From: UBA9300 sp032260385
Lineage (GTDB): Bacteria; Bacteroidota; Bacteroidia; Bacteroidales; VadinHA17
DNA: 8,152 nucleotides
NCBI GenBank assembly: GCA_032260385.1
Contig: JAVVEL010000060.1
Location: forward strand, 1-8,152
Direction: 5' to 3'
Below are positions 1-5,477 of the stretch, piece after piece; within the stretch, counting starts at the first letter, position 1, and every line of letters starts with the position of its first letter. A program made the translations under genes and the position numbers. The notes beneath the pieces were generated by a model. The model saw nothing but the letters and a program-made list of their open reading frames with translations. It was not told the DNA's origin and searched no databases.

Positions 1-67
1 CATCATCCCTGCAACATCTACTGTCTTTCCCTCTAATAAATGAACTCACTGCTTCTAAAAGCGGCTG

Positions 68-97
68 CAAAAATAGATATCTTTTTTGATTCACAAA
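68..97 (-). promoter_or_regulatory. Candidate Bacteroidota-type promoter reading leftward
   Basis: On the minus strand the sequence TATTTTTG (75 down to 68) matches the known Bacteroidota -7 consensus TAnnTTTG exactly. A TTTG (97 down to 94) lies 18 bases upstream, close to the usual -33 spacing. Transcription would start near position 62 and run leftward out of the window, with possible ATG codons at 6-4 and 3-1. The -33 TTTG sits inside one arm of an inverted repeat (92-100 with 115-123), which could be an operator. AT-rich sequence yields such matches by chance, so this is moderate evidence only. Confidence 0.4.
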
Positions 98-160
98 AAT
101 AATGTTGAAAAATAATTTTTGTGTGGAGCATTTTCTCCACAGGGTGAAAAATCACCCCTG
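92..160. repeat. Cluster of three short inverted repeats
   Basis: Three inverted repeats lie together. CACAAAAAT (92-100) pairs with ATTTTTGTG (115-123). TGTGGAG (122-128) pairs with CTCCACA (135-141) around a six-base loop. GGGTGA (142-147) pairs with TCACCC (152-157) around AAAA, and can be extended by two pairs past a bulge to 160. The first two share bases 122-123, so they compete, while the second and third are back to back. No T-run follows on the plus strand. On the minus strand a T-rich stretch follows, so a leftward terminator or an operator cluster is possible. No known RNA family was recognised. Confidence 0.5.
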
Positions 161-253
161 ATTGGCGGTATTAAATCGGACGTTCTGCATTAGTTGACAT
201 CGCAGCCCTCCTACGCCCGCAGTAGCTTCAAGGTGTAAGAGCTTGCTTCCGGC

Positions 254-274
254 TTGATCAAATCTTGATAAATC
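254..274 (+). promoter_or_regulatory. Tandem TTGAT-type direct repeat upstream of kinase gene
   Basis: TTGATCAAATC (254-264) is followed directly by TTGATAAATC (265-274), an 11-base spaced direct repeat. The first copy also contains the 8-bp palindrome TTGATCAA. Tandem half-sites spaced by about one helical turn are the known arrangement for OmpR/PhoB-family regulators, and such a regulator is encoded in this locus. Two more TTGAT copies occur at 332-336 and 347-351, close to the kinase start. Binding by the local regulator is inference. Confidence 0.35.
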
Positions 275-306
275 TGGACCGATTCTTTAAGGATAAATTC
301 CGGGGA

Positions 307-317
307 TTTCCTAACTT
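307..317 (+). promoter_or_regulatory. Element TTTCCTAACTT shared with the transglutaminase upstream region
   Basis: The 11 bases TTTCCTAACTT lie 45 bases before the kinase ATG. The same 11 bases occur in sense orientation (minus strand, 7891 down to 7881) 63 bases before the transglutaminase-like gene. In both places a TTGATT follows downstream. The TAACTT part is a partial match to the -7 box TAnnTTTG, so this may be a shared promoter core or a regulator site. No good -33 TTTG is present on the kinase side. Confidence 0.3.
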
Positions 318-362
318 GAAACAATATTCAATTGATTCATAATGGATTGATCTGTCATTGTG

Positions 363-2444
363 ATGAAGAAGAAAGAAGAAGGTAAAAGAAGGCGTATTAT
401 AATCTCTTATGCCCTTGCCATTGTACTTCCCTGTCTCATTCTGGGATTTCTTGCCTTAAGGGGAGTAAAAAATGACCAGGCCCTGGTGGAACGTGAGCAA
501 AGGAATAACTTACTTGAATCAAGCAGGCAAATTATTAATGAAACAGATGAATACCTTCTTGCGGTGGAAAAAAGCTTTACGGAACTGGTTGACTCAATTG
601 CTGTTCCCTCTGAAATAATATTCACAGATACCAAGTTGAATGAGTTCATCGCCGAAAACCTGGCCGTTGCGGGGATCTTTTATTTACCGGCCGGCGGCTC
701 TCCATATTTATTAAACAATAACCTGCTCTATTTACCTGAAGATTTAACCACTGCCGATGATTTTATGCCCTCCCGGGGGACACAGGATATATTTGAAAAT
801 GGATGGCAGATTGAATACAGGGAACATGACTTTCAGAAAGCACTGAGATATTATCAGGGAGTCCTGCCCGGTATCACCCAAAAACAAACAAGGGGTGAAA
901 TACTGAATGCCATTGCCCGTATACAGAAAAAACTTCAACTGGCTGATGAAGCCATTGAAACCTATGATCTGATGTGGAATGATTGCCCCGATGTCCTTGT
1001 TCAGAATAAGATTCCCCTGGGTGCCGTGGCTTTGCTGGAGAAAAGTATGCTTTGCCTTGCGAAAGGGGACTCACTGGCTGCGCTGAAGTATGTCTATTTA
1101 TTGATGATACAATTACATAAACCCATGTGGGAAATGGAGCATTCGGATTTCACTAACTTTTTATCAAAAGCTGATGAGATTGCATCAAGATGTGAAAATT
1201 CAAATGATATTGAAATAAAAAATCTTGGTGAAGAGATTCATTCTTTGCGTGATAATATATCTTCATCAGTGGACCACACAGATTACCTTCTGACATTCAT
1301 ACAGGCTGGCGAAAAAATAAAACAGAATTCTAATGGACGAAGGTGTAAAACCATGGTAAACGGAAATTCGTATTTCTTTTCTCTTTTTGTTGCAAAAAAG
1401 CGTGGTCACTGGGGATTAATAATAAACCAGGATGATATCCTGCATAATTCTGTTTATCCTGCGATACTTAAAAGAACAGGCATATCAAAATTTTACTGGA
1501 AGGTAGCCAGTGTGAATGGGGAATCGCTTTTGCGGTCTGAATATATCCCGGAAGATATACCACCTGTTTCGACTGTATTCCCGCAGGAACTACCTTCATG
1601 GTCACTGACACTATACCCTGAATCCTCAGGTCTGCTGGCGTCTTTGTTCGGACCGGGGGCGAGTATTTTTCTTTATATATTCATTGCTATCGTTATCATC
1701 CTGGCTTTCGGTTTGTTTTTTACTCTTCAGACAGTGAATAGTGAACTGAACCTGTCAAAGATGAAATCTCAGTTTATGTCCACTGTTTCACATGAATTCA
1801 AGAGCCCCTTAACTTCCATAAGACAGATGTCAGAAATGCTGGTCCAGGGCAGGGTTCCGACCCGGGAAAGGCAACTTAAGTATCATACGACTATATTAAA
1901 GCAGAGTGAGCGGCTGAGCCATCTTATCGATAATATTCTTGACTTCTCAAAGATGGAAGAAGGACAGAAACTGTTTAATTTCGAAAAAAGTGATATTGTT
2001 CCGGTTGTAAAAAATATTGTTGAATCATTCCAGAATCACACTTCGGAACAGGGATTTAATATTAACTTTTCAGTTTTTAAACCAGTACCGGAGCTTGTAT
2101 TTGACTATGAAGCAATGGAACAGGTAATGCACAACCTCCTTGACAATGCCAGTAAATATTCGGGTGATTCAAGGAAAATAGACGTTAAGATAGAAGGAAA
2201 AGGAAACAGGGTAATTGTTAGTGTCAGGGATTTTGGCACGGGAATAAAAAAAGAGGACCATGACAAAATTTTCAGCCGCTTCTACAGGGCCGGGGATGAA
2301 CTTACCCAGACGGTGAAAGGAAGCGGCATAGGACTCACTATTGTTAAGCAGCTTGTGGAAGCGCATGGTGGTACAATTGATGTAGAAAGTGAAATCGGTA
2401 AAGGCAGTACCTTTATAGTTGCGCTACCGTTGACAGGACCTTAA
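363..2444 (+). CDS. Membrane sensor histidine kinase with TPR-like extracytoplasmic domain
   Basis: This is the sensor kinase of a two-component system: it autophosphorylates on histidine and should pass the phosphate to the regulator encoded next. Residues are numbered from the GTG at 360. A basic N-terminus precedes membrane helix 1 (about 13-33). An extracytoplasmic domain of about 400 residues follows, then membrane helix 2 (about 434-457). The cytoplasmic kinase core has the H-box SHEFKSPL with H478, the N-box around N592 and N596, D624-F-G-T-G, an F-box near 637-642 and the G-S-G-I-G-L loop at 654-659, so all key elements are intact. Residues about 148-205 (and perhaps on to 250) look like TPR helices (for example FQKALRYYQGVL and ADEAIETYDLMW). 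There is no HAMP or PAS domain between helix 2 and the H-box. I prefer the ATG at 363 over the GTG at 360; neither has a clear ribosome binding site. The signal sensed is unknown. Confidence 0.95.
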   Translation: MKKKEEGKRRRIIISYALAIVLPCLILGFLALRGVKNDQALVEREQRNNLLESSRQIINETDEYLLAVEKSFTELVDSIAVPSEIIFTDTKLNEFIAENLAVAGIFYLPAGGSPYLLNNNLLYLPEDLTTADDFMPSRGTQDIFENGWQIEYREHDFQKALRYYQGVLPGITQKQTRGEILNAIARIQKKLQLADEAIETYDLMWNDCPDVLVQNKIPLGAVALLEKSMLCLAKGDSLAALKYVYLLMIQLHKPMWEMEHSDFTNFLSKADEIASRCENSNDIEIKNLGEEIHSLRDNISSSVDHTDYLLTFIQAGEKIKQNSNGRRCKTMVNGNSYFFSLFVAKKRGHWGLIINQDDILHNSVYPAILKRTGISKFYWKVASVNGESLLRSEYIPEDIPPVSTVFPQELPSWSLTLYPESSGLLASLFGPGASIFLYIFIAIVIILAFGLFFTLQTVNSELNLSKMKSQFMSTVSHEFKSPLTSIRQMSEMLVQGRVPTRERQLKYHTTILKQSERLSHLIDNILDFSKMEEGQKLFNFEKSDIVPVVKNIVESFQNHTSEQGFNINFSVFKPVPELVFDYEAMEQVMHNLLDNASKYSGDSRKIDVKIEGKGNRVIVSVRDFGTGIKKEDHDKIFSRFYRAGDELTQTVKGSGIGLTIVKQLVEAHGGTIDVESEIGKGSTFIVALPLTGP

Positions 2445-2482
2445 AGTCGGCAATCGGCAGTCGGCAATCTGACTGCCGACTG
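2445..2482. repeat. Short tandem and inverted repeat between kinase and regulator genes
   Basis: Directly after the kinase stop codon, AGTCGGCAATC occurs twice (2445-2455 and 2459-2469), followed by the inverted copy TGCCGACTG (2474-2482). Two perfect 9-bp hairpins can form but exclude each other: 2458-2466 with 2474-2482 (7-base loop), and 2454-2462 with 2471-2479 (8-base loop). The first copy (2445-2452) can also pair with 2474-2481. An A/T-rich stretch without a T-run follows, so this does not look like an intrinsic terminator. It may be a dispersed intergenic repeat, or it may tune processing of the kinase-regulator mRNA. Confidence 0.7.
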
Positions 2483-2503
2483 AAGACTAATAAATAAATA
2501 TTG

Positions 2504-3193
2504 ATGAAGAAGATACTGATAATAGAAGACGAAGAACCCATAAGAACAGCCCTCGAAGATGATTTCAGACTTGAGAATTATGAGGTTATCACGGCCACGG
2601 ATGGACTGGAGGGACTGTCAAAGGCTTCAGACCCTGATATCGATCTTATTATACTTGATATCATGCTGCCGGGCATGAATGGGTTTGAAGTCTGCAAAAA
2701 GCTCAGATACAATGGTGTAAAAACACCGATTATCATGCTCACGGCTAAAGGCCAGGAAATTGACAGGGTGCTTGGACTGGAAATAGGCGCCGATGATTAT
2801 ATAACCAAACCTTTCAGCCCCAGGGAACTGCAGGCACGGGTTAAAGCCGTTTTACGAAGAATGGAAGCCGAAACGGATGAAAAAGCAGATAAAATATTTA
2901 GATCAGGCAAACTGGAAGTGGACTTCCGGCAGTATGTATGCCGTAAAAACGACAGGGAAATTAATCTTACTGCCCATGAATTTGAACTGTTAAAATATCT
3001 TGTTCAGAACAGGGGGCATGTGGTCAAACGCAATGAACTGCTTGATGAAGTATGGGGGAAAGATGTATTTGTTACTCCACATACCATAGATACGCATATG
3101 GCAAACCTGAGAAAGAAGATTGAGAATGATCCTTCAAACCCGAGGTTCATAATCAGCATAAGGGGGCTTGGATACAAATTTACAGGAGATTAG
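2504..3193 (+). CDS. OmpR/PhoB-family two-component response regulator
   Basis: This is a cytoplasmic transcription factor controlled by phosphorylation, the probable partner of the upstream kinase. Residues are numbered from the TTG at 2501. The receiver domain (about 3-118) shows the acidic pocket E9/D10/E11, the phosphoacceptor D53 in LIILDIMLPG, T81 and K103 in ITKPF. After a charged linker (about 121-133), a winged-helix DNA-binding domain (about 134-228) carries the family features INLTAHEFELLKYL, DVFVTPHTIDTHMANLRKKI and the C-terminal IRGLGYKF. The length of about 229 residues is normal for the family. The ATG at 2504 is the likely start; a TTG lies directly before it. It lies 59 bases after the kinase gene in the same direction, so one transcript is likely. 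DNA targets are unknown; candidate repeats are noted at 254-274 and 7857-7878. Confidence 0.95.
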   Translation: MKKILIIEDEEPIRTALEDDFRLENYEVITATDGLEGLSKASDPDIDLIILDIMLPGMNGFEVCKKLRYNGVKTPIIMLTAKGQEIDRVLGLEIGADDYITKPFSPRELQARVKAVLRRMEAETDEKADKIFRSGKLEVDFRQYVCRKNDREINLTAHEFELLKYLVQNRGHVVKRNELLDEVWGKDVFVTPHTIDTHMANLRKKIENDPSNPRFIISIRGLGYKFTGD

Positions 3194-3217
3194 TTCCTTG
3201 ATCCACTCTTAATAAAA

Positions 3218-3263
3218 CTCAAGCTATTCTTGAGGCTTCTGCCTGTACAGGCCCGTACCTTTG
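3218..3263 (+). promoter_or_regulatory. Candidate promoter with 12-bp palindrome in its spacer
   Basis: TACCTTTG (3256-3263) matches the Bacteroidota -7 consensus TAnnTTTG exactly. A TTG (3230-3232) lies 23 bases upstream, at the long end of known spacing. Between them sits the perfect 12-bp palindrome GCCTGTACAGGC (3241-3252). A small hairpin, CTCAAG (3218-3223) with CTTGAG (3229-3234), overlaps the -33 region. This suggests that the TPR/PD40 gene can be transcribed separately from the kinase and regulator, under an operator placed in the spacer. The leader would be only about 6-9 bases long, which weakens the case. Confidence 0.4.
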
Positions 3264-3276
3264 AATAAAAAAAGTT

Positions 3277-5373
3277 ATGAAGACAATTATTTCAATCGCG
3301 ATTTTATGCCTTGTATCGATGCTTATGGTATCAGGGCAGGAAAAGCAGGCTCAGAAGCTGTTGAGTGAGGCTGTTTACCAGGAAGAAATTAATGGTGACC
3401 TTGACGAAGCCATAAAAATTTACCAGTCGGTAATCAAACAGTACCCTGAAAACAGGAATCTTTGCGCTGAAGCGTATTTTCACCTTGGAATGTGCTTTGA
3501 AAAACTGGGCAGGCAGGACGCTATGAAAGCATATAATGAGGTTATCGAAAATTATGGTGAACAAAAAGAAATTGTAGCGAGGGCTAGAGAAAGGCTTGCA
3601 AGGTTGAAACAGCCAATGACAGAAACCAAAGAACCTGAAGGTTTAAAGATCAGGCAAATATGGAAAAGTAACTTACTGAACGACCTGGGAACTGTATCTT
3701 ATGATGGACGGTTTCGCTCTTATGTGGATTGGGGCATTGGTAACGTGGGTATTCATAACCTGATAACAGATGAAAAAAAGGTGCTGACAGATGACGCAGA
3801 TCTGGGGGAATCATGGCAATTTGCTGAAAATACGGTGATTTCCCGGGACGGAAAGCATATAGCATATTCATGGTCGAATCCTTACAACACAACTGCTCTG
3901 CGACTCATTGATGTGGATAATCCCGAACCCGAAGTTCTTTACAGGAAAACAGGCGAGGAGTTGTATCCTTCTGCATGGTTGTCTGACAATGTGATTGTTG
4001 CATCCAGATATATACCCGATAACGGGATAATGCAAATTGTTACTGTTAGTATCCAGGATAAGACAATTAAGGTCAAAAAATCTTTCGCACCAGGTCACTT
4101 TGGGGGATTAGCCTGTTCCCCGGACGAGAAATATATTGCATATGGTTTTGCAAACGAAGCTGATAATGGTAATATGGATATAAGACTGTTGCAGGCAAAT
4201 GGAGATGGTGATATCCCACTTATCACTCATCCGTCGAATGACAGGGTGCTTGGCTGGGTTCCCGGAAGAAAGGAATTCCTTTTTATAAGCGACCGCTCAG
4301 GAGCCTGGGATTTATGGGCGATACAACTGGATGGAACAAAACCATCAGGACCACCAAGACGATTATACGCAGATATTGGTGAGGTTGAACCAATGGGATT
4401 TACACAAGATGGCAAATGTTATTTTGGTTTTGTAAGACGTAATTTCTACTCGGGTATTGCTGCATTTAATGAGGAAACTGGTGAAGTAAACCTGGGAGAA
4501 GGCAAATCCCTGAAAGGTTCAAATTTTGGATTATTATGGTCTCCTGATGGTCAATACCTGGCTTATCTGAGGCTGGGTGAGGACATCAGTTTAATTGTCA
4601 ATGATCTGAAAACAGGTGAAGGAAAAGAACAGGCAAAAGATATATTAAGACCATGGGAAATTAGCTGGTCGCCTGATGGAAATTCTTTACTTGTCGTAGG
4701 ATGGGAAAGAAGCCAACGTCTGACTGAAAGCTATAAAGGAGGGGTCTTCACGGTTGATTTAAAAACTGACCGGGTAGATAAAATTTTTCTTTTGTCCGAC
4801 TACGAATACAATATTCCTGAGGATGACGCATATCCGCTTTCAGGTATTGAGTGGTCCCCGGATGGTAAAAGCTTTTATTATTTGTTTTTTAAAGACCGCC
4901 TGGTAAAATATATCCTCGAAACCGGTGAAGAAAAGATACTTTATGAGTACCCTGAATTTTCACGGGGCATACTCGAACTCTCTCCTGACGGTAAAAATAT
5001 TCTCTTTGGTTTGGAGTATCCAGGTGAGGAGAAAAGCCACTTGGTCACTATGCCTGCTGAAGGTGGTAAGGAAGAAACCATTTGTACTTCACAGGGAAAA
5101 CACGGTATTGAATGGGCTAAGTACTCTCCTGATGGGAAATATATTTATTTTATTGAACTGCCACAAAGTACAAAAAGTGTCTTATGGCGTGTCCCGGCTG
5201 AAGGAGGAAAACCTGAGAAATTATGGAGCCCTGAGAACAGGGTGGAGATTTATGATATCCATCCTGACGGCAACCAGGTGACTTTCTCCATAAGAGAAAG
5301 AGTTTCCGAAGTGAGGGTCATCGATAACCTTGTTGAGGAGATTGAAAGACTTGATAAAATTGGAAAAAAATAA
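3277..5373 (+). CDS. Exported TPR and PD40 (WD40-like) beta-propeller protein
   Basis: This is probably a periplasmic or surface protein without enzymatic motifs, likely a binding or sensing scaffold. A signal peptide covers about residues 1-20 (MKTIISIAIL, hydrophobic core, V-S-G before Q21). TPR helices follow at about 26-110 (GDLDEAIKIYQSVIKQYP, AEAYFHLGMCFEKLG, DAMKAYNEVIENYG). From about 125 to the end, some ten PD40-like motifs of the type SPDGKxIxF recur, at about 188, 280, 329, 377, 422, 465, 527, 569, 617 and 662. That number suggests either a large propeller or two consecutive ones. The family resembles TolB-like propellers and the N-terminal propellers of S9 peptidases, but no peptidase or hydrolase domain is attached. 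It starts 83 bases after the response regulator gene, either in the same operon or under its own promoter. The ATG at 3277 is supported by the signal peptide. Its partner or ligand is unknown. Confidence 0.88.
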   Translation: MKTIISIAILCLVSMLMVSGQEKQAQKLLSEAVYQEEINGDLDEAIKIYQSVIKQYPENRNLCAEAYFHLGMCFEKLGRQDAMKAYNEVIENYGEQKEIVARARERLARLKQPMTETKEPEGLKIRQIWKSNLLNDLGTVSYDGRFRSYVDWGIGNVGIHNLITDEKKVLTDDADLGESWQFAENTVISRDGKHIAYSWSNPYNTTALRLIDVDNPEPEVLYRKTGEELYPSAWLSDNVIVASRYIPDNGIMQIVTVSIQDKTIKVKKSFAPGHFGGLACSPDEKYIAYGFANEADNGNMDIRLLQANGDGDIPLITHPSNDRVLGWVPGRKEFLFISDRSGAWDLWAIQLDGTKPSGPPRRLYADIGEVEPMGFTQDGKCYFGFVRRNFYSGIAAFNEETGEVNLGEGKSLKGSNFGLLWSPDGQYLAYLRLGEDISLIVNDLKTGEGKEQAKDILRPWEISWSPDGNSLLVVGWERSQRLTESYKGGVFTVDLKTDRVDKIFLLSDYEYNIPEDDAYPLSGIEWSPDGKSFYYLFFKDRLVKYILETGEEKILYEYPEFSRGILELSPDGKNILFGLEYPGEEKSHLVTMPAEGGKEETICTSQGKHGIEWAKYSPDGKYIYFIELPQSTKSVLWRVPAEGGKPEKLWSPENRVEIYDIHPDGNQVTFSIRERVSEVRVIDNLVEEIERLDKIGKK

Positions 5374-5380
5374 TATTATC

Positions 5381-5444
5381 CACGGAGTTACACGGCATAA
5401 GAACAGAAATCATGTTTGATTAAAACAGTGTAACTCCGTGTTTT
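5381..5444 (+). terminator. Long inverted repeat followed by T-run between convergent genes
   Basis: CACGGAGTTACAC (5381-5393) is perfectly complementary to GTGTAACTCCGTG (5428-5440), a 13-bp stem with a 34-base loop, followed by TTTT. It starts seven bases after the stop of the TPR/PD40 gene and lies between two convergent genes. Read from the other strand, the stem is followed after about ten bases by a run of T residues, so it could also serve the leftward gene. A degenerate third copy (CTGTGCGACTCCGTTG, 5449-5464) suggests that this is built from a dispersed intergenic repeat rather than being a plain terminator. Confidence 0.6.
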
Positions 5445-5477
5445 ATTCTGTGCGACTCCGTTGTTTAACTTCTTAAT

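Larger units (their letters stand above)
1..359. other. Intergenic region upstream of the kinase gene, no gene supported
   Basis: I see no convincing coding sequence here on either strand. All frames are broken by stops, and the longest ATG-initiated peptide I noted is 19 residues (102-161). The stretch holds, left to right, a candidate leftward promoter (68-97), a nested group of inverted repeats (92-160), a somewhat GC-richer segment without recognisable content (about 180-255), a tandem TTGAT-type repeat (254-274) and the probable 5' control region of the histidine kinase gene (about 300-362). The two overlapping CAT triplets at 1-6 read as ATG ATG on the minus strand, so a leftward gene may begin at the window edge, but none of its body is visible. 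Confidence 0.6.

Noticed and set aside
102..161. A 19-residue reading frame (ATG at 102) overlapping the hairpin cluster, with three histidines, resembling a leader peptide
   Set aside because: It has no ribosome binding site or recognisable run of regulatory codons, and no downstream biosynthetic gene to attenuate. A frame this short is expected by chance.
208..221. Minus-strand GGAGGG-like sequence before an ATG with a nine-codon frame
   Set aside because: It is too short, Shine-Dalgarno sites are otherwise not visible in this window, and the nearby GC-rich stretch explains the match.
360..362. GTG as the start of the kinase gene (and likewise TTG at 2501 for the regulator)
   Set aside because: In both genes an ATG follows directly, and the near-cognate codon just before it gives no advantage. 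The shared context TGATGAAGAAGA at both starts is probably coincidence from Lys-rich N-termini.
2445..2482. Intrinsic terminator between kinase and regulator genes
   Set aside because: The hairpins are not followed by a T-run, and termination here would split an obvious two-component pair.
4925..5281. A 118-codon plus-strand frame inside the TPR/PD40 gene
   Set aside because: It lies in another frame of a strongly supported gene, its translation shows no domain, and it has no independent start signals.
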